Notes under the pieces: model-generated
Seen by the model: only the letters and a program-made list of their open reading frames with translations
The model's database searches: none
Told to the model about the DNA's origin: nothing
Assembly (NCBI RefSeq): GCF_003473485.1
Contig: NC_053045.1
Coordinates: forward strand, 57,330,494-57,394,493
Direction of reading: 5' to 3'
Source: Medicago truncatula
Lineage: Eukaryota; Streptophyta; Magnoliopsida; Fabales; Fabaceae
DNA: 64,000 nucleotides
Position numbers and translations under genes: made by a program
Shown here: one piece after another, positions 47,417 to 57,289 of the stretch
How positions within the stretch are numbered: the stretch's first letter is position 1
How the letters are laid out: each line of letters opens with the position of its first letter

Positions 47417-47570
47417 ACCATCTCGGTAATGATACCGAAGCTCAACTCTACAAGGTGTTTTCCGGCGAATTCAACACCATCATTTCCGCTCGCGTCTGTA
47501 AAGTCTTTGCCACCGGAAAATCACTCTCTTACGGTTACGTCAACCTCTCCTCTCATCAAGAATGTAACAA
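47417..47570 (+). pseudogene. Poly(A)-binding-protein-like RRM fragment
   Basis: Reads TEAQLYKVFS, then IISARVCKVFATGKSLSYGY and VNLSSHQE. This matches the first RRM of plant poly(A)-binding proteins (TDSQLYDLF, VVSVRVCRD, the RNP1-like SLGYGYVNF, NPQD). Only part of one RRM is present; the RNP2 side is degraded and nothing recognisable follows. A real PABP has four RRMs and about 600 residues. It is most likely a gene fragment. Confidence 0.6.
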
Positions 47571-47639
47571 CACTTTCTCAGTTTCATTGCATTGTTCTGG
47601 AATTTTCGTTCCCGTTTATTTGATTTGATTAATTTTTTG

Positions 47640-48368
47640 CTTTTCTTGCGTTTTGATGGTTAGTTATGCTTGAATTGATGCTTTCTTTTTTAGGATTAAT
47701 GGCTAATTATTATAATCAGTATTATTGTAGTTGTTTTTAATTAGGAAACCCTTTATTGTAATGAAGTAAAAGGGTGAAAAATTACATGTATAATGTATGC
47801 TAGAATAATGTTAGTTGATTAAAGATTGAAATTTTACCGGCTTTAAGTTTGTTAGTTTTCTATTGTTAAAAAAAAAAAAGTTTGTTAGTTTTCTTAGTGT
47901 TGAGGTTATTTAAGTTATAATAAATTTTATTAATTTAATGTCTCTTTTAGATATTATTGTTAAAATATTTTTTTTCCTAAAATCTTATTTTTATAATACT
48001 TTATTTCAATTTTTTATACTAAATAAAACTTAAAGTTAAAAAACAAAAATTGAACGTAACTCTAACCAAGAATAAAACTTTTCTATAATATTTTTTTTTT
48101 GAATAGAAATCTCTTAAATAAATTTATTAGCCACTTTTTTTGACAAATTTATTTGCCATTTTGAAATCTGAAGTTTAATTAAATGTAAACCTTTTTTTCC
48201 TCTACGTAATTAAATATTATAAAGGGTAAAAATGGATTTCGATTAAAATAGTAAGGGTAAAAGTGGAAAAAAAAACAATAAATTATAAACTATAAGTTCA
48301 AACGTTACTTATAATAGCGTCTGAAAAATAGTTTATAAGCTTGTGGTGAAAAACCATTACCAAAAAGA
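47640..48368. other. Intergenic, AT-rich
   Basis: Between the RRM fragment and block Y2. Long T and A runs; no supportable feature. Confidence 0.4.
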
Positions 48369-49313
48369 GGTTTTTTGAACATATAAGCTTATAAGTTATT
48401 CGTTATCCCCTATAAACTAATCTGTTGGCCTTACCAAACAGACCCAAAATATCTCTCAACAATAGAAAGACTTTATAAGCACAATGCATTCAATGTGTCT
48501 CAAAACAAAAGTCATGTTTAGATATAATATCAATTATATTGTTAAAAAAAAAACTTAAACTAACCCACAATTAGGAAGGCAGAGCTAACAATACTAACTA
48601 TATAAAAATATTTAATCTATATAAAAAAAATTGTCGTAATAGTATTAGTACATACTGTAACGCCCTAGTTATTTATTTAATTAATTTTATACTATGTGGA
48701 GTATATATATATATTTATATATGTTGGTTGGTGATTTATGTGGAGTATATGCATATATTCGTGTATATGTGATTTTTTGAATGTTTTATGTGGTGTATTA
48801 TTTTAGTATATGGTTTATTTAATAATAATTAAAATAAGTATGAAATATTAGTTATTTTGGAGTTAGGGGGTTATTTAATATTTATTAAAATTAATGGGGA
48901 GTTAATGGAAATATTAGGGAGTTAAGTTAGAGGGAAGTTGGGAAATAGATGTCAGAAGCAGTTTACGTGAAACCAAGCCAAGGGAGAGAAAACCAGGAAC
49001 AAGAGAGGAGAACCAAGAGTTGATCATTGCTGTGCATTTCTTCTTCAATTTCTAAGGTAAGGGTGAGGTTTACTTCAATAGTATAGATTTTAAAGTCTGA
49101 TTTGAGTTTAACAGGTTTTTGGAGTGAAATTGAGGAATTGGGTTTTAATTGAATTTATGGTTTTTGGAGTAGATATTGCTGTTCTGAAGTTAGAATTTGG
49201 TTTTGGTTGCATAGAAACATTCATTTCTCATCTGTAAACTAATTTGGGGAGTGAATTGAAGAAAAATGGGATTTTGGGGAAAAACATGTTTTCTGCCCGT
49301 ACAGAAGTTCATC

Positions 49314-49668
49314 GCTCGCCTCGCGAGCAACTGTGCTCGCCATGGCGAGTGAGCAACTTCATAGCTCGCCTCGCGAGCAATCCAACTCGCCATGGCGAGT
49401 AGCCCAGATTAAAACTTAATTTTTGAAAAGTTGTTATAAGATGTTTTGGGGATGGTTTAAGGTACCTAGATGATTTTAATGATGAATGGTGGAAGTTTTA
49501 GGTTAGAAAGATGAATAGGGAGCTTAGAATTGGAGTTTGAGTGAGAAAATAGCATTTTTCCCGAGAGCACCTAATTTTCACTCGCCTCGAGTTCGCCTTG
49601 AACTCGCCATGGCGAGCTAGTGTTTTTGTGAACTCGCCATGGCGAGCAGATGTGCTCGCGAGGCGAGC
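49314..49668. repeat. Array of short palindromes inside the LTR
   Basis: The perfect palindrome CTCGCCATGGCGAG occurs at 49336, 49386, 49603 and 49633. The hairpin GCTCGCCTCGCGAGC occurs at 49314 and 49364, and its inverse GCTCGCGAGGCGAGC at 49654. These are the most GC-rich words in an AT-rich LTR. Confidence 0.9.
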
Positions 49669-49920
49669 TACTCAGTTCCTGAATGTTGAATTTCGTGCTT
49701 GAATGGTAGTACCTTAATGTTGTTGTATTGAGCATAGTTTCATGTAATTATGCATTATTGTGGTTGTTTTGATTTCTGGATTGATGATTGCTGATGATGA
49801 ATGAAATGTATGCAAAGTAATGAATCATACATGTTGTTTAAGTTGAGTCACATGGAGTTGCATTGCATGGTCAGTTGTATGTAGATATACACAAGTAGGT
49901 CCATTGCATATGCATAAAAC

Positions 49921-50026
49921 AGCGGTGAGGGCTTCGGTCCTGGAGTACTAGTTGCTCAACAGCGGTGAGGGCTTCGGTCCTGATGAATGCTTTAACCATT
50001 CAAAAGCGGTGAGGGCCTCGGTCCTG
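49921..50026 (+). repeat. Three 22-bp direct repeats inside the LTR
   Basis: AGCGGTGAGGGCTTCGGTCC (plus TG) occurs at 49921, 49961 and, with one change, 50005. Spacing is 40 and 44 bp. Confidence 0.9.
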
Positions 50027-50919
50027 ATTGGTACCACATGCATTACTGCATTTCATTTAAGAAGTCTAAGATGGTGTCTTAGCAGTGGTCATGTCATTTG
50101 CATGAGTCTTAGTGGTTATTCAGTTGTTATCTGATAAGATGAATTTGGTGTTGAATAGGTGATATATACATATATATGATACTCAAGGTGATTATGGTGT
50201 GTTGTTGATGTTGTTGATGCTTGTGACTTATACCTTTATATGTTTACAAGATAATGTGTTGTTGATTAGGGTGTTAGATTCAATGGTTGATTTTAATATC
50301 TATATTTATTGTTGTGAGTCTCACCCCTTCTGCTTGAAAACGTTGCCCTTCCTATGGGTAACTTGCAGGTGACCCTGAGTAGTTGGTGGTGGCTCAAAGT
50401 CGTGTCTAGGGCTCTGATACGTGGGATGGGATTTATCTTTATTGTTATTGTTGCTTTTCCTTTCCATGTATCAAATTTTGGAACTTGTGGTGTGGAGCCT
50501 TTTATTATCTTTTGAACATTGTCGATGAATTATGCTAAGGCCTTTAATGCCGTAGGATGTTGTTGGATTGAAAACTATTCCGCTGCTATGTTTTAATATT
50601 TTATCAGGTGGTTTGATTAAATAGTTTTATTTTCTATTTAAGAATTTTGAAATTGCAATGTAGCATACCCGTTTGGTGAAATACTCTGATGATTATTGTT
50701 ATTTATTTACTTTTGGGTAACGGGGTGTTACACATACTAATAGTACATTTTAATATTTTATAACACACTTTAACATTATTTGGTGTGACTCATAAATTCT
50801 GACCGGTAAATTTTAATGAATTGAAAAATTTGTTTAAGAGAATGTAAAAATAACATGATATAATGAAAATGTGATGCTAGAACTCTCAATAACATAATAT
50901 AAATATAATTAAAAAAAAA

Positions 50920-51082
50920 GTTATTTGAGCAATCATTTTATGGACAACCAAAATATATAAAGAAATTTAAATCTTGCACAAAAACCAAAGCAATATATAC
51001 TCACTCACAGAGAGAGTGAGAGATGAGAATATATTGTGAGTATGAAAGAGAAAGTTGTGACAAAATGATTATTCAAATATCA
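50920..51082. mobile_element. Short MITE related to 3959-4115
   Basis: The left end TTATTTGAGCAATCATTTTA and the right end AAAATGATTATTCAAATA are inverted, with CTCAC/GTGAG and GAGAGA-rich core, like the element at 3959-4115. Confidence 0.5.
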
Positions 51083-51231
51083 TTTTTTTTTTAAAAAAAG
51101 ATCTCACATTATATGATATATTATACTCACTCAATTCTTATTTATAAGACTCTCACACTTTTTTTTTATGTATATTGAAAAAAATTGATAGTGTAATTAA
51201 TGTGTACTCTCACACTTTTTTTTATTTATAT

Positions 51232-51420
51232 GAGGAGTGTTAGGAACACTCACTTTTGAACACTCTATCTAACAGTCACTTTTTAATTGGATGAAATCAA
51301 TATATGTCCCATCACTTTGTGTGGGTTCAATTTTCAATGTGTAGATTCACAATGATTTAAACCAATAAGAGAATGAGTATCATAGAGAGTGTTTAAAAGA
51401 GAGTGTTGTTAGCATTACTC
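51232..51420. mobile_element. MITE with long imperfect inverted repeats
   Basis: The left arm GAGGAGTGTTAGGAACACTC, then ACTTTTGAACACTC, pairs with the right arm GAGTGTTTAAAAGAGAGTG, then TTGTTAGCATTACTC. 189 bp, no coding. Confidence 0.65.
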
Positions 51421-51627
51421 AATTTATATATGATTATTAATATAGAAATGTTAATTAGTGCCCATAAAGCATTAGTTAAGGAATTATAAAATGAATATTT
51501 TCTCGGAAATTGTGTATTTTACTTTTTGAAATTTGAAAAAATATTGATTTTGTTGATGATTTTTTAATTTTTTTATTTTTAGTTGCTTTACTAGTGTCCA
51601 ACGACACCGATCAACATGACCCTTTTT

Positions 51628-52699
51628 CAGGGCCGGCCCTAGGCATAGGCCGGGAGTGCGACGGCCTAGGGCCCTTGCCCGTAGGGGGCCCATAAAAAAA
51701 TTTCATAGGGGGGTGCATATAGTAAAACTAAGGAAAATGGAGCGTGCATATAGCAATTCCTATTAGCAGGGCCATCTTCAAATCATTATCTCGGCCCAAC
51801 TTATAAAAATAGAAAATAAGCCTTTTTTCAATTTGAAAGGCCCAGAAAAAGGAGGTTTCTTTTTAGGCCCCTAAAATTCATTTTTTACCCCAATTCTATA
51901 CATCCATAAGATATCTTCCTTTCTTTTCCTATCTCAATTCTTTATTTTTTATTAAAGTGAATTCTTAATTCTTATTAATTAAATGTTGATATATATATTC
52001 TGTTTTTTGCATTTTTAATTTCAGGTGTTAAATTCTTAAAGTGAATACTTATTAATTAAGTGTTGATATATATATTTGCACTTTTAATTTCGGATGTTAA
52101 AATTTCAGGCTACATTTAAGGTGTTATTGTTCTCTACTTCACTATATCTATGGTTTTTGTTTGTTTGTTTGTTTTTATTAGTTTCTATTGAATGTTTGAT
52201 TTATTTTAAGGTGTTACCTAAAAAACATTTATTGAGAAGTAGAAAAAAAACGAAATGAAGAGTAGCATTATAAATGATTTTGCATTTCAAAAAGCTCGAA
52301 AAAACCACTTTTGACTTCACGAGAAAAAGAGAAGTTTTTTGAATATTTTGTAAAACTATTGTATATTCTCAATGATGGTCTATATCTGTATGTCACAGTT
52401 TTATTATAGTTGATTTCTCTAGAGATAAGTTGGTATCCATATCTATAATTTTACTTAACTTTGTTGGGTTAGGTTTGGACCCCAATTTTTTTTGTTTTGT
52501 TTTTCCTTTATATTAATAAAATATATGATGTGTATTTGACCCACAATATTTTGGATGCCAGCATAGTTGGGAAGTCAAATATCATAACTAATGCATGTCT
52601 CATTTCTCATTTATCAGAAGGGAAAAAATTTATGATGTAATATAAATGGCCCTTTTTAATACTATGCCTAAGGCCCGTAAAACTCTAGGAACGGCCCTG
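51628..52699. mobile_element. hAT element with 8-bp target duplication
   Basis: Ends are CAGGGCCGGCCCTAG and, inverted, CAGGGCCGTTCCTAG, typical plant hAT termini. A perfect 8-bp direct repeat CCCTTTTT flanks it (51620-51627, 52700-52707). The 1072-bp element has subterminal GGCATAGGC and GCCTAAGGCCCG motifs and no visible transposase, so it is non-autonomous. Confidence 0.88.
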
Positions 52700-52869
52700 C
52701 CCTTTTTAATAAGTTATCCTTTGTGTTGTACATATATAGTTCAATGTTGACTTTTATATTTTAAGGTAAATTGATAAAACAATTGTTAGTGCAACCCTTG
52801 CACTATTAGTTTTTGTACATACATACATCCAATCATACACAATTTTGTTTTTGGTGAATTCCAATCATA

Positions 52870-53530
52870 CATAAATAATGAGCTCTTATACATGAACCAC
52901 CTTAGGTGGCATACACCCTTTTACATCCACACACATTTGTGACATGTGGCAAAAACATTGAAAGAAGAGATAAAAAAAAGTGATGATATGATGTAAAATT
53001 ACTAAAATACCCCTAATACATGGAGTGTACATAAGAGGTGTATGAAAAAGGATGTCTACATATCTTTTTCCCAAATAATCACCCCATGTGATGTAACCAA
53101 CTTCCTCACAAAGATCATAACCGCGGCCACCCTATAAGTTATAGCTATGCTTTGCTTCCATTTTTATTGTTCACCATTGTGTGGAGTCCAAGTAATACCT
53201 TGTGCTACAAACAAGAAGATTGTCTTACGAATACGGTTATTATATGCAATGATTGTATAAGAATAAGAAAGCGTGACAATCACATGGCCATTGTTAGAAT
53301 CTATTCAACCACCCACTACAAACCATTTCAACACAAATAAGCTAGTACCATTTTTGGTTAATTTTTTATTTTCACTTTTCCATTCAACCCCTTAAATATA
53401 TCCCAACATCTGAAATCAACATTAATTGAAAACAAATTAAACAATGATGGAAATAACTAGAAAAAAAGTTACACAAAATTGGTTTTCATTTTTTTAACCC
53501 CAAACCTCACTAACAATTTTCTCTCTCTTT
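52870..53530. other. Upstream region of the bHLH gene
   Basis: Positions 52886-53070 hold a repeat (GTGGCATACACCCTTTTACA through AGGTGTATGAAAAAGG) whose ends are roughly inverted and which recurs at 38702-38835. No other gene is supported. Confidence 0.4.
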
Positions 53531-53535
53531 CTTTC

Positions 53536-53543
53536 ATATATAA
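53536..53543 (+). promoter_or_regulatory. TATA-like box of the bHLH gene
   Basis: TATATAAA lies 30 bp before the ATG at 53566 and 63 bp before an in-frame ATG at 53599. If it is the real TATA box, translation may begin at the second ATG. Confidence 0.4.
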
Positions 53544-53565
53544 ACCAACTAAGAGTGAGACTCGT

Positions 53566-54239
53566 ATGGAAGAGTACAGTAACAAATCACTTTCTGAAAT
53601 GAGTAACAGAAAACGTGCCACTACTATTAAAACCGAAGAGGTTCTAAATGTTGAACGTGAAAGAAGGAACAAATTGAAGCAAATGTTCACTCACCTCACT
53701 ACCACTGTCCCTACTCTCCACCCCAATGTTAACATCATTCCTTCATTTTCTCTTCTATTTTCATTCTTCATTCTTCATTTGGGTTTTCAATTTAAATATT
53801 TCATCGACCCATTATAGTTTGATTTGTTATCTGAAATGGGTTTTTGTTTTTTTAGGCTACACAGGAAGTGATTGTGAACGAAACAATCCAGTACATTAAG
53901 GAACTTGAGGAAAAGAAGAAAATTTTGGAGGAGATGAAGGAATCAAAATCAAAGAAACATGTTGAAAGGGGTTTTAATTTGTTGGTTCCCTGTCGTAATA
54001 GGAATCCCAATTGCTCTGTTACGGTTACTGGTTCAAGCAATGTGGCTTTCTTTGGGATTGAATCTGTGGCTAAACCTGGGTTGATTACTGTTATTTTGAA
54101 GGTGTTCTTGAAGAATGAAGCTGAGGTTTTAGCTGCTAATGTTTCTGTTAATGATGGGAATTTGATCTTGGCAATCACTGCTTTGGTTCAAAATGGTGCT
54201 GTTATTGAGAAGATTAAGAGAGAGATTATGAGTTTGTAG
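53566..54239 (+). CDS. bHLH transcription factor with ACT-like C-terminus
   Basis: Two exons, 53566-53727 and 53856-54239, give 181 residues. The bHLH spans about residues 26-78: basic LNVERERRNKLKQMF, helix 1 THLTTTVPTLHPN, helix 2 VIVNETIQYIKELEEKKKIL. Glu30, Arg33 and Arg34 fit the DNA-reading positions, but the His four residues before the Glu (position 5 of the basic region) is Val26. E-box binding is plausible while G-box preference is doubtful. The C-terminal half (about residues 104-178, SVTVTGSSNVAFFGIESVAK, then PGLITVILKVF and the rest) looks like the ACT-like dimerisation domain common in plant bHLH proteins. The intron falls in the HLH loop. Its donor (AAT then GTTAAC) is weak, so that boundary is the least certain. 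Start may be Met1 or Met12. Confidence 0.83.
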
Positions 54240-54832
54240 GTTCAATTGATGAATAATTGGTTTGTTTTTCTTTGGGATTTAAAGGTTGATTATAATTAAT
54301 CATTGTGATTGATGTTAAGACCATGGTGACATGGTACATATATTGGTGGTATACATGTATGCATATTGATTTATTTTTTTTTTCCTTCAAAAAAAATGTA
54401 TGCATATTGATAGTTATGAGCAAAGAAATTAATTGGTGTTGAAATGATTTTTATTAGTATTTTTGGTTGAGTATTAGTAGTCCAATTTTGATTGATTTTG
54501 ACTAAAGAATGAATGCATCAAAGTTGGTTAAGCGAAGAAGAAAGGCCCTTCATTGTTCCAATCATTATTGAATGGACCATATAGATATTGTTCTTCACTT
54601 TTTCTTCTTATTATATTTATCCAGAATTACAAATTTTTACCATCCAATTCGGGACAGTGAATATGTTTTCCAGTTTTATTTTACTTCTGAAAATAGTGAA
54701 CCAAGTTTTGAATTTAGGTTCCTTAAAAAAAGTTCTTATTTATTTATTTCATATTAGTAGGAAAACATTATAACTACATTTCCTTAAAAAAATAGGCGTT
54801 CTTTTTCACCTATAAAATAAAAATTGTGTAGT

Positions 54833-54833
<1 letters not shown>

Positions 54834-54864
<31 letters not shown>
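54834..54864. repeat. Poly(C) run
   Basis: Thirty-one consecutive C residues in an otherwise AT-rich context, an unusually long homopolymer for a plant genome. Length may be inexact because such runs are hard to sequence. Confidence 0.9.
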
Positions 54865-55029
54865 TATTACTCATAATTCATAACTCCAACAAAAGATATT
54901 TTTAAAAAAGTATTTCCTCAAAATGAAGCAAACAAGAATGATTTTTTTATTAAAAATAATTCTTTAAAACCTTTAATTTTATTTTATTCTTTAAAAAAGT
55001 AAATAAAAAAATTCTTTCAAAAATGGTTT

Positions 55030-55051
55030 GTATATATATATATATATATAT
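55030..55051. repeat. (TA)n microsatellite
   Basis: About eleven TA units in a row in AT-rich intergenic DNA. Confidence 0.8.
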
Positions 55052-55995
55052 TTTATAATTAATCTCAATAAAAGTAATGAACAAAACAATAATAAAACAT
55101 AATAATATCATTGAAAGATTAAAAATAAAAGGTTTAAGGACCGATATAAAAGGTACTGAATGTGCATGAACTAATGGTATTTTTAAGTAAAAAACAATGA
55201 ATAAAATAGTAACAAAAAAGTTAAAATATTTTTTCTCTTTTAATAGACCACATGACATGAAATGATTGGTCCACGTGGCACATCGTTAGTTTTGATTTTT
55301 TAATTTTTTTAACTTGAACCCAACAACGGCTTTTATAATGTACAAGGATCAATGTAAACAAAAAAAACTTGCAATGAACAATAACAAAATATGATAAAGG
55401 TACAAGAGCAATCAAGTATTTATTGATTGTTCAATCTCTATGTAAACTTTGGAGACCACATGATTATTTATTTATTAATTGCTCAATTATATAATTAATA
55501 CTTAATTATATATTTACTTGAGCAATCAAGTATATAATTAGCTAGGATCGTTAACTTCAAATGACATTCATTTTAAAAACGGATGGAGTAATAAAACCGC
55601 ACACCAATCATATATTTAAATATTTTATTTATTTATTAATTGTGCAATCTCCTCCACTTTATTCGTAACGACAATAGTCGAACCGTCGACAGCGAAAACA
55701 GAAAAGGTTAACGAATAAACAAACAAGCGCAATTTGTCCATTTTTTTCATCCTTTCGATTATCACAACGATGCGCGTGACAGCGGAAAAGACGCACTGTT
55801 TGTTTTCCTTTCTATAGAATTGTGCAGTTGCAGGCCACAACCCTACAGCTAAAACCATAACAACAAAACCACCCTTCTTCCATTCATATATTCCCTTCCC
55901 CATCACAAACACATCCATTCCATCCTTCAATCTCTGTTTTTCTCCTTTGTGCGTGTGTTTCCCACAATCATTCTATAATCAAAAATTAAAAAGAA

Positions 55996-57289
55996 ATGGG
56001 TTGTGGGAAATCCAAACCGCTCGATGTTGCTTCTGCAAACACCGTTCTCAAGAGCAAGAGCAAGAAATCTATCGTTGATGATTCTAAGGTTGGCCTTAAT
56101 AATGGGACAGAAACTGTTCAAACCAAAACCGCGGACAACAACAATGTTGATAATGAAATTTCAAAACCGGAACAAAAGCGCCATGAAAATGTTAAAATGG
56201 TTGTTGAGGAGCCCAATGTCGTTGTTGTTCCTAATGAGATAACGAATTTTAAGCAAGAGAATGCATTGGAGAAGAACCTGGAAGGTGAAGGTGATGTTTC
56301 TCAGAATAAGACACAAGAAATCATTGTTGCAGAGGAGAAAAATGATTCATTGGAAAATAAAAATCAACCTGAACCTGCAGAAGAAGCAAAAATAGTAACG
56401 GAAAATCAAAAAGGTGAGAATGATGTTGTAGATTTTCATTCTTATTAATTTCAAATAAGATTATTAAATATTTTTAAGCATTAGTTGCTGGTTTTAAATT
56501 TTAATTTTCTCTTTGCATGTTTACAGAGGAAGGGACTTTGGTCAAGGAAGTTAAAGAAGAAGAAAAACAAGAAGAGGCTTTGGTTAAGGAAGAAGAAGAA
56601 ACTAAAGACACAAACCAGGAAGAAACTCTTATCAAGGAAGAAGAAAAAGAAGAAATCAAAGACACAAAGGAGGAAGATAATGTGGCCAAGGAAGAAGTAA
56701 AGGCTCAGGAAGAAGAAACCGAAGAAACGGCTCAGGAAGTAGAAACAAAAGAGGTGCCTAAGGAAGAAGGAACCAAGGAAATGGCTCAGCAAGCAGAAAC
56801 CAAAGTAACGACTCAGGAAGAAGAAACCAAAGTAATGGCTCAGGAAGAAGAAACAAAAGAGGTGTCTAAGGAAGAAGAAACCAAAGAACCTGTCCACGAA
56901 GAAGAAATCAAAGAGACAGCTAAGGAAGAAGAAACCAAAGAAGCGGTTCAGGAAGAGATTGTGGCCAAAGAAGAAGAAACCAATGTGACAAAAGTTTCAA
57001 CCTCTGAAGGTGATGAACAAAATGATATCAAATCTGAGCAGCAGGTATGTAGGGGCTTGAACATATCATCGCAAAAAGTTACTCCCTCCGTCCCAAATTG
57101 ATTGTATGACGTTTTAAGCATTTCATTCATTAATATTTCATTGGTATTGTACAACGATATATAATTTAGGACAAATATTTTTTCTAAAGGGACATACAAT
57201 TTGTGAAGGAGGGAGTAACATATATGGTATTAATTAGTCAATTTTTTAATAACTTTAATTGAAACATGTTTCTGATGCAGGGACAATGA
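55996..57289 (+). CDS. Glu-rich, probably N-myristoylated repeat protein
   Basis: Three exons keep phase: 55996-56413, 56527-57044, 57281-57289; 314 residues, the last exon adding only Gly-Gln and a stop. The N-terminus MGCGKSKPLD fits N-myristoylation at Gly2 and acylation at Cys3, so membrane attachment is likely. The rest is very hydrophilic. Residues about 140-290 are dominated by Glu, Lys and Thr and should be disordered or a charged helix. Nine 9-residue units (EEETKVMAQ type) fill residues 201-281. I do not recognise a named domain. Plant proteins of this style are usually annotated as uncharacterised or compared with neurofilament-like repeats only by composition. Intron 2 carries a Stowaway-like MITE. 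If intron 2 were retained, the protein would gain VCRGLNISSQ and stop soon after. Confidence 0.75.
56709..56951 (+). repeat. 27-bp coding minisatellite, nine units
   Basis: Nine in-frame units based on GAAGAAGAAACCAAAG plus an 11-base variable end encode EEETEETAQ, EVETKEVPK, EEGTKEMAQ, QAETKVTTQ, EEETKVMAQ, EEETKEVSK, EEETKEPVH, EEEIKETAK and EEETKEAVQ. Units differ mainly in the last three codons. Confidence 0.92.
57082..57215. mobile_element. Stowaway-like MITE in intron 2 of the Glu-rich gene
   Basis: Starts CTCCCTCCGTCCCAAATTG and ends GAAGGAGGGAG, bordered by TA. 134 bp, an internally shortened relative of 44826-45106. Confidence 0.8.

Larger units (their letters stand above)
48656..50732. 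mobile_element. Solo LTR of an LTR retrotransposon (probably Ty3/Gypsy)
   Basis: The 2077-bp unit starts TGTAACGCCC and ends GGGTGTTACA, the TG...CA form of an LTR. It is bordered by a perfect 5-bp duplication CATAC (48651-48655, 50733-50737). No internal region, primer site or second LTR is present, so it is a solo LTR left by recombination. The size and ends suggest a long-LTR Gypsy lineage such as Tekay/Del; the lineage is a guess. Clean ends and target duplication suggest it is not very old. It contains a palindrome array (49314-49668) and three direct repeats (49921-50026), listed separately. Confidence 0.85.
48369..50775. repeat. Duplicated block Y2, interrupted by an LTR
   Basis: Pieces 48369-48655 and 50738-50775 together correspond to block Y1. 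The LTR 48656-50732 lies between them, so the duplication predates the LTR insertion. Confidence 0.65.
51119..52870. repeat. Duplicated block X2, split by insertions
   Basis: Pieces 51119-51225 and 52708-52870 match block X1. Between them lie a MITE (51232-51420), a GCCC-type repeat (about 51435-51620) and a hAT element (51628-52699). Confidence 0.6.
54240..55990. other. Intergenic with simple repeats
   Basis: Contains a 31-base C run (54834-54864) and a (TA)n tract (55030-55051). The 55.6-55.99 kb part is the upstream region and leader of the Glu-rich protein gene. No gene is supported. Confidence 0.45.

Noticed and set aside
49190-49393. Minus-strand Ala/Arg-rich open frame
   Set aside because: Arises from the GC-rich palindrome array inside the LTR.
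53479-53565. Upstream in-frame ATG extension of the bHLH protein
   Set aside because: The extension (VFIFLTPNLTNNFLSL) is hydrophobic, overlaps the TATA-like box and looks like untranslated sequence.
56481-56897. Long Phe/Leu-rich open frame on the minus strand
   Set aside because: It is the antisense shadow of the Glu-codon repeats of the acidic protein gene (GAA/GAG become TTC/CTC).
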